DNA from: Cordilura impudica | Lineage: Eukaryota; Arthropoda; Insecta; Diptera; Scathophagidae | Reading direction: 5' to 3' | Assembly (NCBI GenBank): GCA_963682025.1 | Contig: OY821519.1 | Location: forward strand, 7,950,168 to 8,014,167 | Length of the DNA: 64,000 nucleotides | Part shown: positions 48,360 through 59,785 of the stretch, one piece after another | Layout: the number at the start of each line of letters is the position of its first letter | How positions within the stretch are numbered: the stretch's first letter is position 1 | Notes under the pieces: model-generated | Told to the model about the DNA's origin: nothing | What the model saw: only the letters and a program-made list of their open reading frames with translations | The model's database searches: none | Position numbers and translations under genes: made by a program

Positions 48360-49825
48360 ATTTTTAAGTTTTTTTTTATGGCACTTCTTTAAAATTAAAC
48401 AGAAAGCGGTATCTATGTATCACTTATAGCAATCAACTGCAGGAGCTCTGCTAATATAAAAATAATTATTATTATTTATTATTTCAACCGGTTAATTTTT
48501 AATTTTTCGTTTTTTATTTTATACTTTTAATTTTTCGTCTTTCATTTTTCATTTTTTATTTTTAATTTTTTAATTTTTTTTTTAATTTTCATTTTCTATT
48601 CTTATCTTTCATTTTTTATTTTTAATTTTTCACCTTTTATTTCTTATTTTTAATTTTTCATTATTAATTTTTAATTTTTTTTCATTTTTCTTTTTTTGTT
48701 TTGTATTTTTCATTTTTCATTTTGCGTTTTTCATTTTTCATTTTTTATTTTTCATTTTTCATTTTTCATTTTATATTATTCATTTTGTATTTTTCATTTT
48801 GCGTTTTTCATTTTTTATTTTTCATTTTTTATTTTTCACTTTAATTTTTTATTTTTCATTTGTATTTCTTATTTTTTATTTTTTATTTTTCAATTATTAT
48901 TTCATATTTTTCCTTTTTCATTTTTTTATTTTTCAATTTTTATTTTCCATTTTTTATTTTTCATTTGTCATTTTTTCATTTTTATTTTTCATTTTTTTTT
49001 CATTTTTATTTTTTTATTTATCATTTTTTGTTTTTCATTTTCCATTTTTTATTTTTCATTTTTTATTTTAATTTTTTTTATTTTTTTTGTATTTTTCATT
49101 TTGCGTTTTTCATTTTTCATTTTGTATTTTTCATTTGTTATTTTTTCATTTTTTATTTTTATTTGTAATTTTCATTTTCTATTTTATCTTTCATTTTTTA
49201 TTTTTAATTTTTCACCTTTCATTTCTAATTTTTAATTTTTCATTATTAATTTTTAATTTTTTTTCATTTTTCATTTTTTGTTTTGTATTTTTCATTTTTC
49301 ATTTTGCGTTTTTTCTTCATTTTTTATTTTCCATTTTTATTTCTCATTTTTTATTTTTCATTTGTCATTTCTTATTTTTCCTTTTTCATTTTTTATTTTC
49401 CATTTTTTATTTTTCATTTGTCATTTTTTCATTTTTATTTTTCATTTTTAATTTTTATTTTTTTATTTTTCATTTTTAATTTTTTGTTTTTCATTTTCCA
49501 TTTTTTATTTTTAATTTTTATTTTAATTTTTTTTTTCATTTGGGTTTTTCATTTTTCATTTTTTATTTTTAATTTTTTAATTTTTATTTCTTATTTTTTA
49601 TTTTTCATTTCTTATTTTTAATTTTTTATTTTTTATTTTTAATTTTGCATTTTCAAACAGGTTATTACATATCATAATTTTTTTACCAATACAATAAGTC
49701 ACACCGATTTTTTCTTACGCTTACATGTTACGCTGATTTTTTCTTACGCTCACACGTTATGCCGTTTTTTTGATTGTATTGTGAAATAGAAATTTACCCC
49801 CCTGCGCATATAGATTTACACATCA
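48360..49825 (+). mobile_element. Array-bearing element P, copy 3
   Basis: Left block tttttttatggcacttcttt and caactgcaggagctctgcta, then a T-rich array (48497-49655) of ttttcattttt/tttttattttt units. Right block gttattacatatcataattt and tgaaatagaaatttaccccc, ending gatttacacatca. The long F/I/H/Y-rich frames here are products of the array, not genes. It is inverted relative to copy 2. Confidence 0.7.
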
Positions 49826-51895
49826 AAAAATAAAAAATTTGATAAAAAAAGAAAACTATTCAGAAATTTAATTTTAATTGTTTTTATGTTGAAATAAAAA
49901 TGTTATAGTTTTACGTTATTTCGCAAAATAAAACGATAATGAAAGATTTAAATCTAGCCCGGTGGCCGGCATTGTGACCCATTTGGTTTTTTTTTTTAGC
50001 CCGGTATCCTAAATTATTCCAGTTTCTGTATTACGTTCTTTATGAAAGTAATATGGTCATAATAATATTTTTACTGAAAACACCTTCTGTGAGTTTTACT
50101 CCACTAACTCTATACATTCGTTAAATGCAAGAATCTCATCCATGTTATTTACTAGTCATATATAGAATAAAATTATTAAAATTTTGGAAAAAAAATTGCA
50201 AAATTTACTCTTTCTTTAACTAGATTTAGATTTTTCTAGAACAATGCTGCTGATATGGGGAATACACTTTAGAGGCCTTTTGAATTTAAACAGCATCCGT
50301 TTTAATATATTTTTTATTTGTTTATTTTCTCAATAACATTTGAAGAACTCTTGACAATTGGATAGATATTTTGACGATATTTGTATATGTATATGTATGT
50401 GATTTAAACACACGTAGAGCAACAATTGCAACATATTGTTTTGGTAAACAAATTTTAATTCGTAATAAACTTTTAACAAATTTTATATTCTACATATTTG
50501 GCAGGTTAATATTGTTTGTTTGTTTTTTTTTTTTTTAATAATAATTGTTTGCAAATATACATAATGCAAACAAGAATTTGGTCTGTAGAATTTGGAAATA
50601 AATCAAATATCGTTTAAGACATAATATAAATATTTAGTGCAGCTAAGTTAAACTGTAATGAACTGCTTCAAATCTTAAGACTTCAGATATCAAGAATAGA
50701 ATTTTATATTGTTGGTTATTGTTGTTGTTTATAGCGGCTGCCGCTTGGTTAGCCATAGAAATTTCTTAGCTATGCATCATTTTTGAAAAGCGCAATTTGC
50801 AATAAATTTCAATAAAAAAAAAATAAAAACAAAATTGGTGCCAACTGAAAAAAGTTTAATTAAAAAAAAATTATTTACTAAATGGTTTGCTTCTAATATA
50901 GTGGGAGAGTGTTAAAGAGAAAACGATTCTTTTTTTGTTTGGCTATTTTGCTTTAAATTGTAACAGTGCCACTGTTCTAGCATTGTTCTTTTATTTTAGA
51001 TTTGTGTTATTTTTAATGCCAACTAAGTGCTGTAGGCCTTTTGTGCTCAAGACAATATTTTGTGAAAGGAAGGCTTTGTAACGCTTTTGTTTAAGCGTTT
51101 TTCGTTTATAGTTTTTACAATCGGGTTGAAGCCCTTTTATTAGGTGAAAAACACCAAATGGCCATCAAGCTCACAAAATCGGAAACTTTGAAGTTTGTAA
51201 ATTACATAGTAATATTTTTTAATCGCATGGATTTTTATTTTTTTATACAAACAGCGAATTTATCAAATCCAAAAAAAAGAAGGATATAATGGTTTAAAAC
51301 TAAAAATTAATAGATGCTATTTTTCTAAGTAATTTTGTAATGATTTTTAAACATTTTATGCTTCATATTTAATTTTTTAGAAATTTTTGTTGGATTATTA
51401 AATCCAATTCATTAGAAAATACAACTATTGTATTTTTAAGATTTAAAAAAAAAATGTAAGCAATTATATAGTAATTTTTTCACAAGACCCATATGTAAGT
51501 CATATTTTTCATATGCCGGATTATGCCGGAGTTAAAATTCCTTTCGCTATTTGCTTTCAAACACATTTGTAGTTGACATCACTGGTTTCTGCAGCATATG
51601 TTTATTGTGGTTTATAAATTTGGCAAATGAATGATCTTGTTAACATAAATTGATGAATTGTGTTACAAGAAAAAACAATGCACGTCCTTAGAAGAATAAG
51701 AAGCATAAGAAAATCAATGTGAACATTTTTTCTGCATTATTTTTAAATATATATTTTTTTTAAATTTATTTTCACTTGTTAATAACACTTGAGATAGATC
51801 ATGTTGCATAATGTACTTTTTTTTAATATCCAAATTTTTAAGAATTTCTAAATGTTTTATTACTCTTTATTGTAAATGTTTTTTGTTGTCATTAC
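49826..51895. other. 5' end of Zasp66 intron 1, mostly unique
   Basis: No transposon recognised. Moderately complex sequence at 50700-51180 (for example gtttatagcggctgccgctt, taggtgaaaaacaccaaatg) could hold muscle enhancers, but no specific site is supported. Confidence 0.35.
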
Positions 51896-52012
51896 CCGTG
51901 TTATTATTAACGGCGTATCTAGATCATTGCCACCGACTAGACGTATACCCCAGGGAGTATTTTGACCATCACGTTTCAAAATAACCACAAATTCGTGCAG
52001 TTTGGGACTCAT
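51896..52012 (-). CDS. Zasp66: Zasp66 exon 1 (start codon, first half of PDZ domain)
   Basis: Zasp66 is an ALP/Enigma-family protein of muscle Z-discs that binds alpha-actinin and other Zasp proteins. The ATG at 52012 (context caaccATGag) starts MSPKLHEFVVILKRDGQNTP, then WGIRLVGGNDLDTPLIITR. The PDZ carboxylate-binding loop (PWGIRL, residues 20-25) is intact. The exon ends in phase 0 at CGG|GTAAT. Exons 2-4 follow at 32374-31784, giving 189 codons to the last visible donor. The PDZ domain covers about residues 6-89. Upstream is a CA-repeat-rich leader. In Drosophila this gene is, as I recall, adjacent to Cdc6, as here. Assignment rests on the near-identity of the PDZ domain to fly Zasp66. 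Confidence 0.93.
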
Positions 52013-52300
52013 GGTTGTTTAACACACACAACAACAACAACACTTAAAATATTCATACAGCAAGGAAGACGCCAACAAATTTGTGGAGTTTATTGTTACT
52101 TCGAAAACTAATTTCAAAAATTAATTTTCCGTTACAAAAACGACCAAAAAAATATTTTGAATTTTTTTTGTTTTCCTAAACGTATTTTTTAAAGTTGGTT
52201 CGTCGTAGTTTGCGATGATTTTGCAAAATTGTAAAATATTAACAAATTGAAATAAAAGGTTGAGATTAAAACGTTTCGATCTTATTGAAAGCTGCCCAAG

Positions 52301-52306
52301 TACTGA
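52301..52306 (-). promoter_or_regulatory. Possible initiator of the Zasp66 long promoter
   Basis: TCAGTA on the - strand, 292 bases upstream of the ATG, fits the fly initiator TCAGTY only in part. An AGATCG DPE-like motif follows at about +23, slightly too close. No TATA box stands out. Weak. Confidence 0.2.
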
Positions 52307-52674
52307 TTTTAAAAACACCATTCAGAAGAATTAAGCGATTTTATTTTTATTTTATGTTTTTTCTTTTTTTTTTTTTTGCAATCGTGTGTCTTCTTCAACA
52401 TCAGTTGCCGCGGCATCGTTTTGTATGTATTTATTTATTTCTTCCTTTCAATTACGATCATGCTACATGTTAAACAAAGTATAATACTAATGTGGCAAAT
52501 GATTTGCGAGGCAGCAGCGTTAATAAAAAAAGAGGGAGGGGGGACGAATTATATACATAATCTTAGAGTTTATAATGCGATTATAATCGAAAGTGCGATT
52601 AAAATTTGATTGGCTGAAGAAAATAACTATAGAATAATTTGGAACAACTCAAATGTAGCAGATCCCAAAATTAA

Positions 52675-53355
52675 ACAAGTAAGAAAATTATAGTAGGTCT
52701 GGACCGTCTATACGCTACCCTATACCAAGCGTTTAGAGACCCTATCTCTCAGGTCAAACTAATTAAATATAGAAAATAAGCACAAACCGAATTTGAGTGG
52801 AATTTTTATTAATTTTATTGCCTTTGAATATAAAAAAGTTCATATCGGATGTTATATTTATATGGGGACTAGTGCAAAAAATTAACCGAACCTGACCATA
52901 TTTAGTAAGGTCACTTATTTAAGTGATTTAAGTGAAGATCGGGAAACAGCTTTCTATGGGGGCTATGACTAAGAATTATCGTATAGGGTTTATTTTTGGA
53001 CATTAATAAACATACACAAAAACCCAATTTGACCCAGATCTATATGATAATTTATATTTTATGACAATTTAAGTCGATTTCATAGGCGCCATTTGTGTGG
53101 GGACTAGGTCTGAACATGCAACGATTTTCACCAATTTCAAAAGCGCTCATGCTATGGCCAATAGAAGCTTATATTCCAAATTTCATCAAAATATATTCAT
53201 ATTAGCGATCTGTAGTTTGATTACAAAGTTTACATGGACACACAGACAGACGGACGGACGGATGAACATAGCTAAATCGACTCAGAAAGTGATTATGAGT
53301 CGATCGGTATAATAAAAGATGGGTATAGGTCAAATATTTTTGGTTAGGGTATATA
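52675..53355 (-). mobile_element. mini-me-like repeat, copy 7
   Basis: Begins aacaagtaagaaaattatag, includes gaagatcgggaaacagcttt, cacacagacagacggacgg (53237-53262) and ends aagatgggtataggtcaaat. Long copy, upstream of Zasp66 exon 1. Confidence 0.7.
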
Positions 53356-53386
53356 CAATATATTTCAGGTAATAATTGTTTGTTTA

Positions 53387-53721
53387 ATGCCATTTTCTTT
53401 TCTGACAAAAAATGTAGCATTTTATTTGCACTTTTTTCGAAAAGTGTATTTTTTTATATATTCTAAATTAAGATTTACCTAATTTTATATATCAATAGAA
53501 AGGTCTAAAAGTGCTGTGTTCATATTCAAAAAGGGGAACAATGTGGAAATATTCTCACACTATGACCTGAAAGAAGTCAATGGCTACAATTTTTTGCGAT
53601 TTACGAGCGCTCAACTGATGTATAAAATAAGGTTGCTCTTAATTTATAATATATAAAAAATACACTTTTCGAAAAAAGTGCAAATAAAATGCGACATTTT
53701 TTGTCAGAAAAAAAACGGCAT
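53387..53721. mobile_element. Fold-back MITE U, copy 3
   Basis: Ends ATGCCATTTTCTTTTCTGAC and GTCAGAAAAAAAACGGCAT; same arms as the copies at 7254 and 37041, slightly shortened. Confidence 0.85.
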
Positions 53722-53896
53722 AAGATTTCGTAGTACATTAAAAATAAATTCTGAAATATATATGAATTACGAAATCGTAATCGTTTGATTAGGTTTAAAT
53801 ATATCATCTGAAATATATTGTTTTAATAGTAATCATCTGATTACATTTCAGATATTATATTTCATTGTAATCATACGATTATTCGATTAAATATAA

Positions 53897-54351
53897 CTAG
53901 CAGATCCCAGCCCTCGAAATTCGAGTGCCAATTCTATGAAATTTTATATTTTCATTTCATAAAGACCCTAAAGGTATGCTAATCAATTTTAGCCAATTCA
54001 CAATACAACACTTATTGAATATCGATTGCGTTATTGGTTTATGTCCAAAATTATTTTTCAATTCAACACAATTATTATTGGTAATGAAGAAAACAAACTC
54101 ATTTTTTTTTTGCAAACACATTAACAAATTTAATAAACACAAACATAGCATTGTATAATTTTATGTATGTGGTAGTAGCAACTTTAAATAAACACAACTA
54201 AAAAAAAAATTTTAAATTTAAAAATCTGTAAGTCTGGTGGATAGCTAAAAGGAAATACCTTTCAAATAAGATGCGATTGGTCAAAATCGGGAGAAAACTA
54301 TTGAACAAATCATCGGTCACAAAAAATCGCCTCACCTATTGATATTATAAA
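53897..54351 (-). mobile_element. Helitron-like element, copy 12 (longer subtype)
   Basis: Starts (on +) ctagcagatcccagccctcg and ends gatattataaa (terminal TCTATAAT mutated). Contains the extra ttgattgcgttattggttta block. Inserted in sequence rich in gaaatatat/gtaatcat phrases. Confidence 0.85.
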
Positions 54352-55339
54352 TATCGGAAATATATTGTACGATTTCGTAATCGATGAAATATATTATCTT
54401 GCACGTATTGTTGTAAAATATCGTGTGAAAATAATATTAGATATGACTTAAATTCTGAAATTGATAATTGATAATTGGAGAGCCAACTTTATTTTTTATA
54501 TGTATAATAAAAAATAATTAAATTTCTAAAAAAGGAATTTGTATATATTCGTACATTCTGAAACATAATAGAATTAAAATGTTCGATAACCACCGTTAAC
54601 GGCTGTTTTTTTTTATTATTATGCGATTATTTTCAACCTCGAATTTATTCATTTTAAAAACTTTTGATCACTATTCGAATGAGTGATAAAAATATTCCCC
54701 TTTTTTAAAAATTGTTTCTTTACGCCATAGCTTTTGTTTTTTTTTTTTATGTTACTTATGTTTTCATTATCGTTTTTATCGTTTTTTTAATAAAGATTTT
54801 CAAATAAAATGGAAAATTAAAAAATATAATAATATCTTTATTAACAAACTCACCAAACATGTGCTATTAAAAAAAACACATGTTAATTTATTTGTTGTTA
54901 ATCCTGTATATTCAAGGATTTTGGTAAGCAAATATAGAATTTACAAAAAAAAAATATATTAAGTAAATTATACACATATGTACCACAAAATAATATGTAT
55001 TTCTAAATTTATTTCTGTAAAACGTCATTGTCTTTCAATATTTCTTATCTATGCATGTTTTTGTTTCTTTTATTTTGTAATGATTTCAACCACCAATGCC
55101 AAAATTTTAACAATAAATGCAGTGTTCTAATAGTAAATTTTTTTAAATTAATTATCTTGATTTCAATACACCTTAAACTATTTATACAATCACATACATA
55201 CGTATACTTTCGTGAAGAACGGTCGTGCTTTTTTGGAAGCTCCGCAAATTATTTTTATTTCTATTCGATAAACACAATTTTTCTAATAAAAAACACAATT
55301 TTTCTAATAAATAATTAAAGCTTACGTTAATAATATACT
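54352..55339. other. AT-rich DNA before the intact LINE
   Basis: No gene or repeat recognised. The 5' border of the LINE could not be fixed because no target duplication was found. Confidence 0.4.
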
Positions 55340-55539
55340 TAAATACCATCTACTGTAAAAAAATAAGTGTTTATTAAAAATAAAAATACTGACTATTTAA
55401 TACTTGTAATAAATAGATAAACACAAAAAAACACAAACCTAAACAAAAAAATTAAACCAAAATAAAAAGAAACTAAAGCGATAGAACAATCTTACAAACT
55501 TACATAAATAAATAAGCAAACAAAACATCAATCATAAAC

Positions 55540-56475
55540 ATGCAAGATAACAATAACACAGAAACAACAACAGAACCAATAGCATCAACACATATAAGTA
55601 CTCCCGCGCAAAAACGTTTAAGAGAATTACAAAACTCTTTCATAGATAATGTGTCAAAAACTCCTCGTCTTACGAACGCAGAATCACCTCTCAAGTTTAT
55701 AACTATTATGGACAAACGTTTTGATAAACTTTCCGAGCAAATATTGAACATGATGCAAACAAAATTTCGAGAATATAAAGATGAACTCTTAAGTGAAATT
55801 GATAAGAGACTTAACTTAATACGTAATGAAATAACTGCAGTAAATAAAAGAGTGTCGTATTTAGAAACAGAAACAATTCGTGAAATTAAGGAGAGTGTTA
55901 GTAAACTGGCGGCAGATCACTTTGAAACAAAACAAATGAAAAAAGAAATACACGAACTTAAAAGAAAACAACTAAAACATGATAACTCTGTTGTGGCCGG
56001 TTGTATACGAATTCGTGGTATACCCTTTTATGAAAATGAAAATCTTTCTAAAATCTTCAGCGACATATGTGTAAATTTAAACATTTCAACGCCTCAAGTT
56101 GAAAATGTTTACAGACTGAAAAGAATATATAGGGACAACAAACCTTATTCACCGAGCGATGAAGTTGTAGTTGTGAAATTGTGTTCTCCATACCAAAAAA
56201 ATTTCCTCTTAAAAACCATTGCCAAATATAGACGAGACAATAAGACAACACTTTGTCTACAACACGCTGGTTTTAATAGTCTGGAGCCAATTTACGTAAC
56301 TGAAAATTTAACGCCTCAAAACCACAAAATTCTCCAATCCGCCTTGAAAATGAAAAAAGAACAAACAATAAAAACAGCCTACACACATCGCGGTCTGGTA
56401 TATGTTAAGAAACTTAATTCTGAGGACCCAATCCTTATTGAGTTTTTGGATGAACTCAATCAGTTTTTTGCTTGA
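55540..56475 (+). CDS. LINE ORF1 protein, coiled coil plus globular domain
   Basis: 311 residues. ORF1 proteins of LINEs bind the element RNA and act as chaperone in the RNP. The first 50 residues are polar (N, T, P rich). Residues about 58-150 are strongly heptad-like and charged (DKRFDKLSEQILNMMQ, then EIKESVSKLAADHFETKQMK), a predicted trimer coiled coil. Residues 152-311 form a globular part starting GCIRIRGIPFYENENLSKIF, resembling the RRM-like and C-terminal domains of L1/CR1-type ORF1. There is no CCHC zinc knuckle, unlike Jockey ORF1. The start at 55540 follows an A-rich leader (cataaacATGc). Its TGA overlaps the ATG of the next frame. Confidence 0.8.
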   Translation: MQDNNNTETTTEPIASTHISTPAQKRLRELQNSFIDNVSKTPRLTNAESPLKFITIMDKRFDKLSEQILNMMQTKFREYKDELLSEIDKRLNLIRNEITAVNKRVSYLETETIREIKESVSKLAADHFETKQMKKEIHELKRKQLKHDNSVVAGCIRIRGIPFYENENLSKIFSDICVNLNISTPQVENVYRLKRIYRDNKPYSPSDEVVVVKLCSPYQKNFLLKTIAKYRRDNKTTLCLQHAGFNSLEPIYVTENLTPQNHKILQSALKMKKEQTIKTAYTHRGLVYVKKLNSEDPILIEFLDELNQFFA

Positions 56476-56771
56476 TGATACATAACACATCTTTACCAAT
56501 TTTCGTTGTGCCTTTCTGCAGGTTTGCCTTTGCCTTTTTTCATGACTATTGTATCATCGTAACTATTTTTGATTATTGTACTATTAATTTTATTAATTTT
56601 ATTCTTAATCATATTTTAAATGTAACTGTTTACTTTTATTTTAATATTGATCAAAATGTTAGACTCATAGCTTACATAATTAAATTCTATGGTGTTATAT
56701 TATTTACATTTCTAATTAGCGTTGCTTGTAGGTTTCCCAATTTATTTTTATTTTTCAGATTATGGCTTTAA
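56475..56771 (+). other. 98-codon frame bridging LINE ORF1 and ORF2
   Basis: The ATG at 56475 overlaps the ORF1 stop (TGATG). The frame stays open to TAA at 56769-56771, which overlaps the second in-frame ATG of ORF2 (TAATG). The encoded peptide is very hydrophobic (F, I, L, Y, V), for example INFINFILNHILNVTVYFYF. It may be a real small protein, a reinitiation device, or simply T-rich non-coding DNA that happens to lack stops. No homology recognised. Confidence 0.3.
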
Positions 56772-59590
56772 TGGGAGACCTTCCAATATATTCTCAAGAC
56801 GTAACAGCAAACATGATAAAAATTCTAGCCAAACAGAGAAGCGGCTTAAAAATTTGTCATATTAACGCACAAAGTCTAAGAAACAAAATAGACGAGTTTA
56901 GATTTATTTTTCAAATTTCTAACGTTAATGTTATATGTGTGTCTGAGACTTGGTTTGATGAATCTATCACAGATGACCTGGTATCGCTGGATGGTTATAA
57001 TTTATATAGAAATGATAGATCTGACGGCTTTGGCGGTGTGGCAATTTATGTAAAAAAAGGGCTGGGCTGTAAATTGAAAAGTAAAAGTGATGAAAAAATA
57101 GACCCTAACAACAAAGTAGAATATCTTTTTCTTGAAGCTTGTAGTTATGGAAGAAAATTTCTTATTGGTTGTGTCTACAGGCCAAGGAATACTATTGATT
57201 TCACACATTTTTATAAAATTTTGGAAGATATCACTGCATTATATAGTGACGTTTTAATAGCTGGAGACTTTAACTCTAATCTGCTAACAGAATCATGTTT
57301 AACCCTCAATATGCAATCATTTAATCTTGTTTCTGCAAATTCTCTAATGCCAACACATTTTACATCATCAAATAATACTTTGCTCGACCTATTTTTTGTC
57401 TCCAATGAAGAAAAAATCTTATTATATGACCAGTTGTCCGCATCGTGTTTTTCTAGGCACGATCTAATTTTTTTAATTTTTGATATTCCTCTAGAAACTT
57501 CTACAGAGAAAATCCAATTTCGTAACTTGAAACGTATTAACTATTTCACTCTTGAAGAAGAGTTTGTCAAAATTGACTGGGATTGCGTTTATCATATGCT
57601 ATCTGTTAATGATCAATTGGCTTTCGTGGAACAAAATATAACAACGTTATTTAATACAATAGTGCCATTGCAAACGAAAGAAGTAAATTACCGCCAGAAA
57701 CCTTGGTTTACATCTGAAATTAAGCACCTCATAGCAGATCGTGACTATGCTTACTCTCGCTGGAAGCGCTATAAAACTTATGATCTGTATAATACTTATC
57801 GCAACGCGAGAAAAATTGTAACCAAAACCATAAGAAACGTAAAGTCAAAATACTATGCCAACAAATTTTCACAATCCATTTCTACAAAAAATAAATGGAA
57901 AACCATTAAAGAAATTGGAATAGTTAATAGTAAAAACAGTGATGTTAATATAACATTAGATCCAGATGATATAAATAAAAAATTTGTTAATATACCCATG
58001 TCTCAAGCAGACCATAGTTATTATATTAACTATCATGCTACAAATCTTCCACAAAGTTTATTCAATTTCGAAAGTGTAAGTCAATTAGATGTATTCAAAA
58101 GCTGCCTATCCATAAAATCAAACGCTATAGGCATTGATGGTATTCATCCCGCTTTTTTTAAAATTATTCTCCCGACACTACTACCAATAATTACAAATAT
58201 ATTTAACAAAATTATTATGACAAGCACTTATCCACTAAGATGGAAGCAGGCTAAAATTCTTCCAATTCCAAAATCACCCACTGAGTATCGGCCTATAGCC
58301 ATATTGCCATATCTGTCAAAAGCATTTGAAAAACTTTTACATTTACAGATAACTAATTACATTGAACATCATAATTTGTTGACCGATAAACAATCTGGAT
58401 TTCGGGCCAAACATAGTTGCATTACTGCTCTTACCGATGTAGCCGAAGATCTCAGAAAGGAAATTGACGATGGATGTGTTGCAATGTTGGTGTTGTTGGA
58501 TCATTCAAAGGCTTTTGATACCGTTGACCATACCGTATTGATTCAAAAATTAGAAAAAATGATGAATTTTTCCTCTACATCTACTAAATTAATTGAATCA
58601 TATCTAAAGGATCGAGAACAGTGTGTTGAAATAAAATCTTTAACCACCTCAACCTTTCTTCCCGTTATCAGGGGTGTACCACAGGGCTCCATTCTTGGGC
58701 CTCTCCTCTTTTCCATCTACGCAAATGATCTTCCTGAACAGTTGCTCCACTGCAACATTAGAATGTATGCCGATGACGTCCAATTATACGTAAGTAATAA
58801 ACAAGGAAACATTGAACAATGTACTGCAAAACTAAATGATGACTTGCAGCGTGTTTCTCTCTGGGCGAATGTGAATGGTTTAAGTTTGAATCCTAAAAAA
58901 TCCAAATGTATCGTTATACATAAAAGGACAAGGAAAATTATTGAAAGTCCTAGTGTTTGTATTAGCAACCAACAGATTGAAATCGTTAACAAAGCAAAAA
59001 ATCTTGGTATCACATTTAATAATACTCTGACCTGGTCAGATCACGTCATAGCTGCCTGTGGCAAAACATACGCGATGCTCAGGACTCTTTGGCCTACGCA
59101 ATACTACACGCCAATAAAAATAAGGTTACTGCTTGCTAAAACTTATTTGATACCTACTTTAACCTACGGATGTGAGATTTTTGCAAGTTGTGATGCAACC
59201 AGCAAATCAAAATTGAATGTTACTTACAACAATATTGCAAGATACATTTATGGTCTCAGTAATTACAGAACTAATGGTGTTTACCTCAATATAACTCCAT
59301 ACTCTAAGAGAATATTTGGTGTGTTGTTCGAAGACCTTCTGAAAATAAGAACTCTAATATTTCTTCATAAAATTATAATAACCCGAGAGCCTTGTCATCT
59401 TTTTAATCGTTTGAGATTTAGTCAACTCAGAAGAAATAGAAATTTAATTCAATTTAATCATCGGACGTTAATATCCGAATGGCATTTTTTTATAACTGCA
59501 ATACGTCTTTGGAATATTATTCCTCCTACAATTAAAGAAACCAGCAACGCGTTAGAATTTAAAAAAAAACTATTTAAATTTTATTCATAG
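56762..59590 (+). CDS. LINE ORF2: endonuclease-reverse transcriptase
   Basis: 942 residues without stops. The APE-type endonuclease at about 28-240 nicks target DNA: CHINAQSLRNKIDEF, E62 in VSETWF, G168-N171 in AGDFN, and SRHDLIFLIF. The reverse transcriptase at about 450-800 copies the RNA at the nick. It contains NAIGIDGIHPAFFK, YRPIAILPYLSKAFEKLL and SGFRAKHSC. D580 lies in motif A (LLDHSKAFDTVDH), GVPQGSILGP at 638-647, and Y669-D672 is YADD. The C-terminal region (TLTWSDHVIAACGKTY, WNIIPPTIKETSNALEFKKK) is typical of the Jockey superfamily; there is no RNase H. Two in-frame ATGs (56762, 56771) are possible starts. All catalytic residues seen are intact. Confidence 0.9.
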   Translation: MALMGDLPIYSQDVTANMIKILAKQRSGLKICHINAQSLRNKIDEFRFIFQISNVNVICVSETWFDESITDDLVSLDGYNLYRNDRSDGFGGVAIYVKKGLGCKLKSKSDEKIDPNNKVEYLFLEACSYGRKFLIGCVYRPRNTIDFTHFYKILEDITALYSDVLIAGDFNSNLLTESCLTLNMQSFNLVSANSLMPTHFTSSNNTLLDLFFVSNEEKILLYDQLSASCFSRHDLIFLIFDIPLETSTEKIQFRNLKRINYFTLEEEFVKIDWDCVYHMLSVNDQLAFVEQNITTLFNTIVPLQTKEVNYRQKPWFTSEIKHLIADRDYAYSRWKRYKTYDLYNTYRNARKIVTKTIRNVKSKYYANKFSQSISTKNKWKTIKEIGIVNSKNSDVNITLDPDDINKKFVNIPMSQADHSYYINYHATNLPQSLFNFESVSQLDVFKSCLSIKSNAIGIDGIHPAFFKIILPTLLPIITNIFNKIIMTSTYPLRWKQAKILPIPKSPTEYRPIAILPYLSKAFEKLLHLQITNYIEHHNLLTDKQSGFRAKHSCITALTDVAEDLRKEIDDGCVAMLVLLDHSKAFDTVDHTVLIQKLEKMMNFSSTSTKLIESYLKDREQCVEIKSLTTSTFLPVIRGVPQGSILGPLLFSIYANDLPEQLLHCNIRMYADDVQLYVSNKQGNIEQCTAKLNDDLQRVSLWANVNGLSLNPKKSKCIVIHKRTRKIIESPSVCISNQQIEIVNKAKNLGITFNNTLTWSDHVIAACGKTYAMLRTLWPTQYYTPIKIRLLLAKTYLIPTLTYGCEIFASCDATSKSKLNVTYNNIARYIYGLSNYRTNGVYLNITPYSKRIFGVLFEDLLKIRTLIFLHKIIITREPCHLFNRLRFSQLRRNRNLIQFNHRTLISEWHFFITAIRLWNIIPPTIKETSNALEFKKKLFKFYS

Positions 59591-59785
59591 ATAACTTGTT
59601 TTATTATTAAAATAAATTATTGTTTATAAATTAAAAAATTGTAATTTGTAATTTGTAATTTGTAATTTGCATGTAATTGTTATTTTACTTTTATATTACT
59701 TTACTTTTGTTAATTCACATTATAACACCATACGAATTCTACTTTTTAAGACAAATGTTTTGTTGTAGAAATTACAAAATTAATT

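Noticed and set aside
48696..49621. Several long overlapping frames rich in F, I, H and Y, up to 179 codons
   Set aside because: They arise from a T-rich tandem array that lacks stops in several frames at once; no domain or start context.
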